A DNA stretch of 64,000 bases from an uncultured Acetobacteraceae bacterium (GCA_903918195.1 CAIXDS010000189.1:24391-88390), one strand, 5' to 3'. Shown: positions 13,421-20,786, numbered from the stretch's first letter. Notes: generated by a model not told the origin, from the sequence alone. Numbers and translations: made by a program.

Positions 13421-13662
13421 GCGTTGGTGGTGGGGAGCGGCGGATGACGGGTCACGATGGTTGCATGGGGTGGGAAGCAGTTGCTCGGATTGTAGGGTGA
13501 ATATGCGTTGCGCAATCCGCCATCGCCAGCCCCCCCACAACACCTCTCTCCGAAGGGCGTTCCTTATTGCATCGCCCCGTGGCAGCCGGACTTCATCCCG
13601 CCGGTAGGAACACGGGCACAGCCGAACCACTCATCGAGGCGAACGGCGTTGAAGCTTGCATT

Positions 13663-13688
13663 GGCAGATGGCGCTTCGCTTATCCGCC
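13663..13688. repeat. GGCGGAT-type hairpin repeat, copy 1
   Basis: The stretch GGCAGATGGCGCTTCGCTTATCCGCC forms a hairpin with one mismatch. An almost identical copy, with a perfect GGCGGAT/ATCCGCC stem, is at 57473. Both sit in accessory stretches beside foreign-looking genes. Very similar short palindromes are scattered in many proteobacterial genomes. Confidence 0.6.
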
Positions 13689-13885
13689 CTTGTACGCTTG
13701 CCAGGTCGCAGAGTCCGATCTTTGATAATAAATCGCGTCCGACTCGGCGTTGACGACACTGAGTGGACCAGCCTGGCGTTAGGCGGGATCGTTGGGAAGC
13801 GTCTGAAGTACAAAGCTCCTATCTCTCGCGGGAGATGACCGCCAACGCCATATTGGCGCATCTTTAGCGCGCGCCAAAAAACCAA

Positions 13886-13915
13886 TTGACATCTGGAATC
13901 AATAGTTTGTACTAT
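13886..13915 (+). promoter_or_regulatory. Consensus-like sigma-70 promoter with overlapping palindrome, antisense to the tRNA
   Basis: TTGACA (13886-13891) and TACTAT (13910-13915) are separated by 18 bases on the plus strand. The palindrome AATAGT-TTGT-ACTATT (13901-13916) covers the -10 box and could be a repressor site. A transcript would start near 13921 and run antisense through the tRNA gene. On the other strand the same bases follow the tRNA CCA end and form weak AT hairpins before a run of six T, so the segment could instead be the terminator of the tRNA. Confidence 0.45.
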
Positions 13916-13919
13916 TAAG

Positions 13920-14019
13920 TGGTGCGGGAAACCGGCTTCGAACCGGCATGGGGAGGTCCTTTCCCGGGGTCCCCACCGGCTTCCAAAGCCGGCGCGTCTA
14001 CCAATTTCGCCATTCCCGC
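13920..14019 (-). tRNA. Atypical tRNA: leucine-type body with UGG (proline) anticodon
   Basis: Read on the minus strand, a full cloverleaf can be drawn. The acceptor GCGGGAA pairs with TTCCCGC, followed by discriminator A73 and an encoded CCA (13922-13920). The D arm is GCG-AAATTGGTAGA-CGC, very close to bacterial tRNA-Leu. The anticodon stem is CCGGC/GCCGG with a 7-nt loop TTTGGAA, giving anticodon UGG. The variable region is ~28 nt, with a GGGGA/TCCCC stem. The T arm is GCCGG-TTCGAAG-CCGGT. A long variable arm, G1-C72 and A73 agree with leucine identity; tRNA-Pro has a short variable loop and normally C1-G72 in bacteria. Leucine synthetase usually ignores the anticodon, so mischarging of a CCN-reading tRNA is possible. 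Automatic tools may call this tRNA-Pro or undetermined. It sits in an accessory patch. Confidence 0.8.
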
Positions 14020-14046
14020 ATAAATAGGGGTTTTGGGCGTTGCCCA

Positions 14047-14082
14047 CCGAGGGAAGCGGGGATTGCAGCCCCGCCCCCTCGG
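14047..14082. other. Strong hairpin between the 165-aa gene and the tRNA
   Basis: CCGAGGG pairs with CCCTCGG, with an inner GCGGGG/CCCCGC stem and a 7-nt loop. A second small hairpin, TGGGC-GTT-GCCCA (14034-14046), lies beside it. On the minus strand both lie after the stop of the 165-aa gene and before the tRNA. There is no clear U-run, so this may be a processing signal or a weak terminator. I see no obvious tRNA-specific promoter between them. Confidence 0.45.
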
Positions 14083-14144
14083 CCCAACCCTAAGGCTAAG
14101 CCGGACGCGCAGGTTGGACCTGTCGTGGCGCGTACGGCAAGCTG

Positions 14145-14642
14145 TTAGGGGGCGGCATTGGCTTCCTCCATATCTGGCGGTTTTTCGGCGGCGGGCGTTA
14201 CTGCGCCCGTCGTGCCGCCGATTTCAGCGAGAGGCCCGTGGGTCTGTTCCGTGCACTTCAAGCTCCAGAACTTTCCGCGCCTCTCATATTCTCTTCCTTC
14301 CATCCGGCGGAGTTCGCCGCCAACCGAACGTGGGGATAGGCTGGGATCGAGGGAGACAGCAGCAGCCTCAATTTCCTCTAGCCTCAGCCCGGATTTGTTT
14401 TTCAGAACCGCATGAACTGCAAGGCGCGCAGAACCGCGGCGAGCGCGGTCGCGGGCGTTGGCGGCGATAACGAATGATGCGCTGAGCGGGATTGACGGCT
14501 TGCCAACGGTTGGAGATTGCGCCGCCCGTAATATTGCCTCGCGAGCATAATCGCTCCCGGCCACGAAGCCGGCATTGAACGCATCTTCCAGCAGCGCCAA
14601 CATCCGCTGCTGGAGTTCCTTCGGGACCGCGCTACCATCCAT
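14145..14642 (-). CDS. Hypothetical protein (165 aa)
   Basis: I do not recognise the family. The protein starts MDGSAVPKELQQRMLALLEDAFNAGF with an amphipathic helix. It has a central part (NARDRARRGSARLAVHAVLKNKSGLRLEEIEAAAVSL...RSVGGELRRMEGREYERRGKFWSL) that looks like a winged helix-turn-helix fold, and a disordered Ala/Pro/Glu-rich tail. It has no signal peptide or membrane helix. Composition is less GC-biased than the flanking core genes. It has its own promoter-like boxes at 14674-14702. The tRNA follows downstream on the same strand, so the two could be cotranscribed. Confidence 0.6.
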   Translation of the reverse strand: MDGSAVPKELQQRMLALLEDAFNAGFVAGSDYAREAILRAAQSPTVGKPSIPLSASFVIAANARDRARRGSARLAVHAVLKNKSGLRLEEIEAAAVSLDPSLSPRSVGGELRRMEGREYERRGKFWSLKCTEQTHGPLAEIGGTTGAVTPAAEKPPDMEEANAAP

Positions 14643-14673
14643 CCCAGCTACCTCGAATCCGGTATTATGTGTT

Positions 14674-14702
14674 ATAGTAGCTTAGGATGCGGAATGATGC
14701 AA
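14674..14702 (-). promoter_or_regulatory. Sigma-70-like promoter for the 165-aa gene
   Basis: On the minus strand TTGCAT (14702-14697) and TACTAT (14679-14674) are separated by 17 bases. They end about 30 bases upstream of the ATG at 14642. This is an unusually clear promoter for this GC-rich window. Confidence 0.5.
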
Positions 14703-14743
14703 GTAAATTCGATAAGCGCAAAACGCCAATCCGCACTTTGAAT

Positions 14744-14917
14744 ATGCAAGAAGACGCCGAAAAAACACTTGACTAGCACGAAAAATTCGTACGCGCCGAC
14801 ATTGCCCTCGGCGCCGCCGGCGACGACGACGGGGAGTTCAAAGAGAAACTGCGCGTGATCGCGCGACAGAATCCGAAGGACGAGCCGCCACCGAACGTGG
14901 ACAAGGAGGGAAAGTGA
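14744..14917 (+). pseudogene. Small acidic ORF interrupted by an amber codon
   Basis: From ATG 14744 the frame reads MQEDAEKTLD, then TAG (14774-14776). It continues in the same frame as HEKFVRADIALGAAGDDDGE followed by FKEKLRVIARQNPKDEPPP and stops with TGA at 14917. The part after the TAG looks like a real small acidic/basic protein and is coupled to the next gene (TGA overlaps its GTG start). Either the 5' end is broken by a nonsense mutation, or translation starts at an internal site, although no ATG/GTG/TTG lies directly after the TAG. The function is unknown. Confidence 0.4.
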
Positions 14918-15102
14918 ACCTGGAATACATTGATTATCGGGGCTGGCGGATTCACCTACAAAGGTCTTCGGGGGGATGGGCGGCTGTCATATACCGACCC
15001 GGCAGCCGGATGGCGGAGTCGTTGTATCCGCGGTCAACCGATCCGGCTGGACGCGACACCGTGCTGGATCAGGCGAAGGCGTACATTGAAGCGAATGGAT
15101 AG
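14914..15102 (+). CDS. Hypothetical protein (62 aa)
   Basis: The small protein starts at a GTG with an excellent Shine-Dalgarno (AAGGAGGG, 5 bases upstream). It reads MNLEYIDYRGWRIHLQRSSG, then GWAAVIYRPGS and a C-terminal helix (DTVLDQAKAYIEANG). The fold looks like a small beta sheet plus helix of the kind found in phage and plasmid accessory genes. I do not know the family. It is translationally coupled to the amber-interrupted ORF upstream. Confidence 0.55.
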   Translation: MNLEYIDYRGWRIHLQRSSGGWAAVIYRPGSRMAESLYPRSTDPAGRDTVLDQAKAYIEANG

Positions 15103-15354
15103 CAAGCAAGTAGCAAGTGGGGTGGGTTTCAGCCCACCGTCGCATGTTACAACCGCTCGTCAGCGTCAGCCAGTTCCCCTCCCTCGATCGCCCAATCGAT
15201 CGGATACAGACCGAGCGTGACACACAGGGTGAAGCCCGAAGGCGGCCAGTCGGCGGGATGTGCGGCAAGCCGCCGCGCGGCGCGGTGGACTCACCACAAG
15301 GTTGAGTCAGCATGCCCTGCTTGGTTTTTTAGCGGGGCGTGTTATCATCACTCC

Positions 15355-15588
15355 ATGACAAGACTTCTCGAACAGGCACTTGAAGCGGCGCGTGGCCTCC
15401 CGCCGGACGCGCAGGACGATATCGCCCGCGTTGTTCTCCGGCTTGCCGGGACGGATGACGAGACGGTGCCGGTTGAGCTTTCCGGCGATGAACGCGCCTC
15501 GATTGCAGCCTCAAAAGCCGCTGCCGCCCGTGGCGAGTTTGCGACTGACGCACAGGTGCGGGCCGTGTGGAGCAAATACGGCTTGTGA
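15355..15588 (+). CDS. Antitoxin of a ParD/ParE-like pair
   Basis: The 77-aa protein MTRLLEQALEAARGLPPDAQ... has an N-terminal amphipathic helix (LLEQALEAARGLPPDAQDDIARVVLRL). It ends with LSGDERASIAASKAAAARGEFATDAQVRAVWSKYGL, the usual toxin-binding tail of small antitoxins found beside RelE/ParE toxins. It is expected to bind the toxin and repress the promoter. The start at ATG 15355 is preferred to an upstream GTG at 15217, whose extension has no antitoxin similarity. The stop overlaps the toxin start by GTGA. Confidence 0.75.
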   Translation: MTRLLEQALEAARGLPPDAQDDIARVVLRLAGTDDETVPVELSGDERASIAASKAAAARGEFATDAQVRAVWSKYGL

Positions 15589-15881
15589 GGCTTCGCTATA
15601 CCCTTCCGGCTCTTGCCGAACTCGACGCGATCCTTGAATACATCGAGGCCCGTTCCCCACAGGGGGCGCGGCGCGTTCAGACGGGTATCAAGGTTCTTGT
15701 CGATCTTCTTTTGCTTCATCCTCACATCGGCGTTCGCACGGACGATCCAACGATCCGCCGGCTTACCGTGTCGCCTTACCTCTATCTCGTTTTCTATGAG
15801 CCTACCGAAGCCGAGATCATCATTCACGCCGTTCGGCATTCTGCCCGCGACCCCTTCGGGATGCCTGGAGCTTCCCAATAG
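15585..15881 (+). CDS. Type II toxin of the RelE/ParE family
   Basis: The 98-aa protein, starting at GTG 15585, reads MRLRYTLPALAELDAILEYI. It contains RSPQGARRVQTGIKVLVDLLLLHPHIGVRTDDPTIRRLTVSPYLYLVFYEPTEAEIIIHAVRHSARDP. The pattern (tyrosine/leucine start, A-ELDAILEYI, P-IG, R-L-V--Y---Y, I--I-HAVRH--R-P) is the standard ParE/RelE toxin fold. ParE toxins act on gyrase, RelE toxins cleave mRNA on the ribosome; sequence alone does not decide. It overlaps the antitoxin by 4 bases and is followed by a strong terminator. Confidence 0.85.
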   Translation: MRLRYTLPALAELDAILEYIEARSPQGARRVQTGIKVLVDLLLLHPHIGVRTDDPTIRRLTVSPYLYLVFYEPTEAEIIIHAVRHSARDPFGMPGASQ

Positions 15882-15904
15882 AGCGAATGTAACGCCGCTG
15901 CATA

Positions 15905-15942
15905 AGGCGCGATAAGGGGATTCGTTATCGCGCCTGGTTTTC
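15905..15942 (+). terminator. Rho-independent terminator of the toxin-antitoxin operon
   Basis: A perfect 11-bp stem, AGGCGCGATAA/TTATCGCGCCT, with a 9-nt loop is followed by GGTTTTCG. It begins 23 bases after the toxin stop codon. Confidence 0.8.
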
Positions 15943-16048
15943 GCCTGCTCCGGGTCGACGGTTGCCGAAGCCCTTGCCCGACAATAGCGTCTGCTTCGCC
16001 GCGTCGAGACGGCCGGCGGCACCCAATAAGCCCGAGAGGCGGCCCACC

Positions 16049-17221
16049 TCACGCGTTGGCGGCGTACACCGCCCGGTACAGCGCCACAATCTCGGCCTTG
16101 TCCGGCACGCGCGGGTTGTTGGCGGGGCTGCCGGACGCGAGCGCCTGCTCGGCCATCAGGTCGATCTTCCCTTCCCATACGTCCGGAGCAATGCCGAACG
16201 CGCGCGGGGTCGGCACGGACAATTCGGCGTTCAGGGCGGCCAGCCCGTCGGCCAGCGCCTCGGCCGCCAGCGAATCGTCGGCGCTGTTGGAAAACCCGAT
16301 CCGCCGCGCGGCCTCGGCGTAGCGCGCCTGCCCCGCGGCCAGTCCGAAACGGGTGACCGCCGGCAGCAGCATGGCGTTGGACAGGCCGTGCGGCACGTGG
16401 AAATGCGCCCCGATCGGCCGCGACATGCCGTGCACCAACGCGACCGACGCGTTGGAAAAAGCGATGCCGGCGATGGTAGCGCCGAGCATCATGGCCTCGC
16501 GCGCGGCGGCATTGGCGGGGTCGTGGAAGGCCGCGCGCAGGCTGGGGCCGATCAGCTCCATCGCCCGCAGCGCCTGGCCGTCGCTGTACGGGTTGGCGCG
16601 GCGCGACACGTAGGCTTCCAGCGCGTGGCTGAGCGCGTCGATGCCGGTATCGGCGGTGGTGCGCGGCGGCACGGAAAACGTGAGTTCGTAATCGACGATG
16701 GCGGCCAGCGGCAGGGCGCCAAGCCCGGCGATGAGCATCTTCTCGTCGCGTTCGGCATCGGTGATGACGGTGAAGCGGGTGGCCTCGCTGCCGGTGCCGG
16801 CGGTGGTGGGAATGGCGATCACCGGCATCGCGGCATGGTCGGCAGCGAACGGCACTTTGAAATCCCGCATCTTCGCCCCCTCGCCGCCGGTGGCGAGGAT
16901 GGCCATGGCCTTCGCCGTGTCGATCGGCGAACCGCCGCCGAAGCCGATCAGGCAGTCGTAATGGCCACGGCGGAGAAAGGCGACGCCGGCTTCCACCACC
17001 GTATCTGTGGGCTCGGGGATGGTGTCGCTGAACACGCTCGGTTGCAGACCGGCGGCGAGCAGCGGATCGAGGCAACGCCGCACCAGGCCGGAAGAAACCA
17101 TGAACGGATCAGTAACCACCAGCGGACGCGACAGGCCGAGCTTGCCGAGCAGGGCGGCGATCTCGGCAACGGCACCGCCGCCGACGATGATGCAGCGCGG
17201 GGCGACGAGGGTGTAAGGCAT
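16049..17221 (-). CDS. Iron-containing alcohol dehydrogenase
   Basis: The 390-aa protein belongs to the group III Fe-dependent alcohol dehydrogenases, NAD(P)-dependent oxidoreductases of alcohols and aldehydes. It shows the nucleotide-binding GFGGGSPIDTAKAMA (residues ~93-107), then IPTTAGTGSEATRFTVI, the metal-binding D in IVDYELT, and the histidines in DALSHALEAYVS, LVHGMSRPIGAHFHVPHGLSNAMLLPAV. The length is normal. The start at 17221 is supported by GGGAG 8 bases upstream. The substrate is not clear. It is divergent from the SDR gene. Confidence 0.92.
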   Translation of the reverse strand: MPYTLVAPRCIIVGGGAVAEIAALLGKLGLSRPLVVTDPFMVSSGLVRRCLDPLLAAGLQPSVFSDTIPEPTDTVVEAGVAFLRRGHYDCLIGFGGGSPIDTAKAMAILATGGEGAKMRDFKVPFAADHAAMPVIAIPTTAGTGSEATRFTVITDAERDEKMLIAGLGALPLAAIVDYELTFSVPPRTTADTGIDALSHALEAYVSRRANPYSDGQALRAMELIGPSLRAAFHDPANAAAREAMMLGATIAGIAFSNASVALVHGMSRPIGAHFHVPHGLSNAMLLPAVTRFGLAAGQARYAEAARRIGFSNSADDSLAAEALADGLAALNAELSVPTPRAFGIAPDVWEGKIDLMAEQALASGSPANNPRVPDKAEIVALYRAVYAANA

Positions 17222-17353
17222 CGGCGGGTCTCCCGGTTCGGACCGCAGACGGCAGGCCGCGATCATGCGGACCACCGCCGCCGCCTGCAACAGCTTTGCC
17301 AACGTCGCGAGCCGCGAGGTGACATCCTGCCGCAAGCCGCATAGACCACCCCC

Positions 17354-18202
17354 ATGACCCCTCCCGTGCACGTGATCGGCGCCAGCGGGCGCTCCGGACT
17401 CGCCCTGTGCCGCGCCCTGCGCGCGGACGGGGTCGCGGTGGTGCCGGTGGTGCGCGATGCGGCGAAATGGCGCGCCGTCGGCACCGGCGAGGCGGCGCGC
17501 GTGGCCGATCTCGGCGACCCGGCGGCGTTGCGCAACGCGCTGGGCGATGCCGCGCGGGTGGCCTCCTGCGCCCATGCGCGGCACACGCCTGCCATCCTCG
17601 CGGCGGCGCCCCCGGCGGCCCGGCTGGTGCTGCTCGGCAGCACAAGGCGTTTCACCCGCTGGCCGGATGCGCACGGCACCGGCGTGCTGACGGGCGAGGC
17701 CGCGTTGCTGGCCTCCGGCCGGTCCGGGGTAATGCTGCACCCGACCATGATCTACGGCGCCCAGGGCGAGGACAACGTGCAGCGCCTCGCCGCCGTGCTG
17801 CGGCGGCTGCCGGTGGTGCCGCTGCCGGGCGGCGGGCGCTCGCTGGTGCAGCCGATTCACCAGGACGACGTAACAAGCTGCGTGCGCGCGGCGCTGGCGA
17901 TATCGTGGCAGGAGCCGCACGCCTTGGTGATCGCCGGGCCAACCCCGCTGCCCTATGCCGATTTCGTGCGTGCGGTGGCCGAAGCCGCCGGGCAGCGCCC
18001 GCCGCGTATCGTGCCGGTGCCGGCCTGGGTGCTGCGTCTGGCCGCGCCGCTCACCGTCCTCCCGGGCCTGCCGCGGGTTCGCGGCGACGAAATCCGCCGC
18101 CTGCTGGAAGACAAGGCGTTTGCCATCGGGCCGATGATCGCCACCCTCGGGGTGCAGCCGGTCGCGCTGAAGGAAGGGCTGGCCCGCACCTTCTCACGCT
18201 GA
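17354..18202 (+). CDS. NAD(P)-binding SDR / NmrA-like protein
   Basis: The 282-aa protein begins MTPPVHVIGASGRSGLALCRAL with a Rossmann GxxGxxG motif. It continues with VLLGSTRRFTRWP, an MIYGAQGEDNVQRL segment (atypical extended SDR, YGxxG) and IHQDDV. This resembles atypical SDRs of the NmrA / complex I NDUFA9-like kind, which often bind NAD(P) without classical Tyr-Lys catalysis. The role is unknown. It converges on the cco cluster, which is transcribed from the opposite strand. Confidence 0.75.
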   Translation: MTPPVHVIGASGRSGLALCRALRADGVAVVPVVRDAAKWRAVGTGEAARVADLGDPAALRNALGDAARVASCAHARHTPAILAAAPPAARLVLLGSTRRFTRWPDAHGTGVLTGEAALLASGRSGVMLHPTMIYGAQGEDNVQRLAAVLRRLPVVPLPGGGRSLVQPIHQDDVTSCVRAALAISWQEPHALVIAGPTPLPYADFVRAVAEAAGQRPPRIVPVPAWVLRLAAPLTVLPGLPRVRGDEIRRLLEDKAFAIGPMIATLGVQPVALKEGLARTFSR

Positions 18203-18213
18203 CGCCACGCCGG

Positions 18214-18363
18214 CTATTTCAGCGGCGGGTCGTCGAACAGGATGCGGTTGGCCGCCCCCTCCAGATCGTCGTACTGGCCGCTGCGCAGGCACCACAGGAA
18301 GACCACCAGCCCGATGCCGCCCATGACGAGGCTGAGGCCGATGAGATACAGCATAATTGTCAT
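18214..18363 (-). CDS. ccoS: cbb3-type oxidase assembly protein CcoS
   Basis: The 49-aa protein MTIMLYLIGLSLVMGGIGLV has a single membrane helix followed by FLWCLRSGQYDDLEGAANRILFDD. The sequence WxLxSGQYDDLEGxAxRILFDD is the CcoS/FixS signature. It is needed for insertion of cofactors into the cbb3 oxidase. Its ATG overlaps the ccoI stop (ATGA), so it is the last gene of ccoGHIS. Confidence 0.95.
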   Translation of the reverse strand: MTIMLYLIGLSLVMGGIGLVVFLWCLRSGQYDDLEGAANRILFDDPPLK

Positions 18364-20786
18364 GCCGCCCTCCCTTCCCGCACCCGGGCGCGGAAGCTGT
18401 TCGCCATCACCAGCAACGACGAACCCGACATCGCCGCCGCCGCCAGCCAGGGCGTGACCAGCCCGGCCATCGCCAGCGGCAGCATCACGGCATTGTACCC
18501 CAGCGACAGCGCGAGGTTCTGGCGCATCACCGCCCGCGCCCGCCGCGCCGTCCATAGCGCGGTCGCCACCGGACGCAGATGCGCGCCCTGGAACACCACA
18601 TCGGCCACGTTCTGGCTGATATCCGCGGCACTGGACGGCGACATCGACACCGACGCGGCAGCCAGCGACGGCGCGTCGTTCAGCCCGTCGCCCACCATCA
18701 GCACACGGCGTCCCTGGGCGCGCAGGCTCTCGATCAGGCCAACCTTCGCCACCGGGCTGATCTCCGCCCGCCAGTCATGGATGCCCAAGGTCGCCGCCAC
18801 CGGTCCGACAACGCAAGCGCGGTCGCCGGACGCCAGCACGACGTGCAGACCCGCACGCTGCAGCCCGGCGACCGTTGCCACGGCGTCCGCGCGCAATCGC
18901 TCACGGAACGAAAACGCCACCGGCGGCAGGCCCGGCCGCGCGAGGAACAGTTCCGGCCCTTCGGCCACCGGCGCCGCCGGATCGCCGGCGAAGCCGCGGG
19001 AACCGAGCCGGATGTCGCCCGCCGGCGTGCGGCACAGCAGCCCCTCGCCCGGGCGTTCCTCCACCGCCTCGGCCGCCGGGACCGGCCCGGCGGCGGCGAG
19101 CAGCGCGCGCGACAGCGGATGCCGGCTGGAGGCCGCCAGCGAGGCCGCCACGCGCAGTGCCTCGCGGTCGCGCGACGGATCGTCCGCCAGTGCCAGCACC
19201 GGCTCGGTCAGCGTGCCGGTTTTGTCGAACACCACAATGTCCACCTCGGCCAACCGCTCCAGGGCGGTGGCCGATTTCAGCAGCACACCGGCACGAAACA
19301 GCGCCCCGGCGGCGATCACCTGCACCGCCGGCACCGCCAGCGCCAGCGCGCAGGGGCAGGTGATGATCAGCACGGCGCAGGCAATCAGCAGCGACTCCGC
19401 CACCGGCAGCCCCTGCACGCCCCACCACCAGATGAAGCTGGCGGCGGCACAGGAATGCACCACCGGCACATAGAGCCGCGCCACCCGGTCGGCCAGGATG
19501 ACAAAACGGCCGCGCCGCGCCTCGGCGGCCTCGATCAGGCGCACGCACTCGGCCAGCAGCGTCGCATTGCCGGTAGCGGTGGCGCGCACCAGCAGCGTCT
19601 CGCCCTGGTTCAGCGTGCCGGCGAATACTTTTGTTCCCGGCCCGGCCGGCACGGGCAGGCTCTCGCCGGTGACCAGGCTGGCATCCAGTGGCGCCTCGCC
19701 GCGCTCGACCACGCCGTCCACGCCGATGCGCTCGCCCATGCCGACCAGCACGCGGGCGCCAGGCGGCACCGTTTCCGCTGCACAGCGGAGCACGCTGCCG
19801 TCGGGCTGCAGCATCGCCACATCGGTCACCCGCAGGGCCAGCAATTGCTGCGCCGTGGCGCGCGCCTGACCGCGGGCGCGGTGGTCCAGCACGCGGCCGA
19901 TCAGCAGGAAGAATAGCAGGGTGACGACGGAGTCGAAATAGGTATGCCGGCCGCCGTGAAACGCCTCCCACAGGCTCATGGACGTGACCAGCAGCACGCC
20001 GAGGCTGACCGGCACGTCCATGTTGGTATGGCCCGCCCGCAGCGCGCCCAGCGCCGAACGAAAGAATGGCCGCCCGGCATAGGCCACCGCCGGCAGGGCG
20101 ATCAGCGCCGACACCCAGTACAGCAGGCTGCGGGTGGCCGGCCCCATGTCCTCGCCGAACCCGACCCAGACGGCGATGGAATTGAACATCACGTTGGCGG
20201 CGGCGAAGCCGGCGACGGCCAGGGCGCGCAGCAGCATCCGCCCGGTACGGTCGTCGGCAGCCGCCTGTGCTGCGGCATCGAACGGCACCAACCGGTAGCC
20301 GAGCCGCTCGACCGCGGCGACGAAGCGTTCGGCCTCCTCGGCGGCGCCGCGCCAAGCCAGACGCAGGCGGCGCGTGGTCATGTTGACGCGGCCCTGCAGC
20401 AGGCCGGACTCGCGCGCCAGCACCTGCTCGATCAGCCACACGCAGGCACCGCATTGCAACCCGTCCAGCGCCAGCGTCAGCACGTGGGTGCCGTCCGGCA
20501 AGCTCTCGATGTGGCGGGCAAGGTCCCCGCGTTCGGCGGCTTCAGGCCGGGGGGCGCGCAGGGCGGGGTCGAGCAGTCGCTGCTCGTAATAGCGGCCGAG
20601 GCCAAGTTCCTGGATGGTGTCGAAAGCAGCGGCGCAGCCAGGGCAGCAGAAGCGGCGGCCAAGCGGGACGGGCAGCCCGCAATGATCACAGAAATGGGAT
20701 CCAGGGGCCTCTCGGCCGTCGCGCGAAGGCGCGCTGCGCGCGGGGGCGGGTCCAGGGCAGAGCCCTGGCCTTACTTCAACCGTCAC
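18360..20786 (-). CDS. ccoI: Copper-transporting P1B ATPase CcoI (FixI)
   Basis: The 808-aa protein exports Cu from the cytoplasm for assembly of the CuB centre of cbb3 oxidase. Order of parts: a cysteine-rich metal-binding segment FCDHCGLPV...FCCPGC (residues ~32-50), a heavy-metal-associated domain with LQCGACVWLIE, membrane helices, ITCPCALALAVP (CPC metal site), DKTGTLTEP (phosphorylated Asp) and GDGLNDAPSLA. The only possible in-frame start before the cysteine segment is GTG 20786, which overlaps the ccoH stop (GTGA). As a result, residues ~6-30 (RPGLCPGPAPARSAPSRDGR and neighbours) are encoded by an intergenic-type palindromic repeat. No such extension is expected in the family. Confidence 0.93.
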   Translation of the reverse strand: MTVEVRPGLCPGPAPARSAPSRDGREAPGSHFCDHCGLPVPLGRRFCCPGCAAAFDTIQELGLGRYYEQRLLDPALRAPRPEAAERGDLARHIESLPDGTHVLTLALDGLQCGACVWLIEQVLARESGLLQGRVNMTTRRLRLAWRGAAEEAERFVAAVERLGYRLVPFDAAAQAAADDRTGRMLLRALAVAGFAAANVMFNSIAVWVGFGEDMGPATRSLLYWVSALIALPAVAYAGRPFFRSALGALRAGHTNMDVPVSLGVLLVTSMSLWEAFHGGRHTYFDSVVTLLFFLLIGRVLDHRARGQARATAQQLLALRVTDVAMLQPDGSVLRCAAETVPPGARVLVGMGERIGVDGVVERGEAPLDASLVTGESLPVPAGPGTKVFAGTLNQGETLLVRATATGNATLLAECVRLIEAAEARRGRFVILADRVARLYVPVVHSCAAASFIWWWGVQGLPVAESLLIACAVLIITCPCALALAVPAVQVIAAGALFRAGVLLKSATALERLAEVDIVVFDKTGTLTEPVLALADDPSRDREALRVAASLAASSRHPLSRALLAAAGPVPAAEAVEERPGEGLLCRTPAGDIRLGSRGFAGDPAAPVAEGPELFLARPGLPPVAFSFRERLRADAVATVAGLQRAGLHVVLASGDRACVVGPVAATLGIHDWRAEISPVAKVGLIESLRAQGRRVLMVGDGLNDAPSLAAASVSMSPSSAADISQNVADVVFQGAHLRPVATALWTARRARAVMRQNLALSLGYNAVMLPLAMAGLVTPWLAAAAMSGSSLLVMANSFRARVREGRAA
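20701..20775 (-). repeat. Palindromic repeat inside the 5' coding region of ccoI
   Basis: On the minus strand this reads AAGGCCAGGGCTCTGCCCTG, then GACCCGCC, a GCGCGC palindrome and GGCCGAGAGGCCCCTGGA. Both ends match the element at 30649, which is intergenic. It starts 8 bases after the ccoH stop codon, like the other copies, but here the ccoI frame runs through it without a stop. Confidence 0.75.

Noticed and set aside
13920..14019. tRNA on the plus strand at the same place
   Set aside because: Only the minus strand gives a GGTTCGAAGCC T arm, a tRNA-Leu-like D arm and a 3' CCA.
14774..14776. Amber codon being read by the unusual tRNA
   Set aside because: The tRNA anticodon is UGG, which cannot pair with UAG; a CUA anticodon would be needed.
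15217..15354. Longer antitoxin with 46 extra N-terminal residues
   Set aside because: The extension (Cys/Arg/Ser-rich) has no family similarity; ATG 15355 begins the usual helix.
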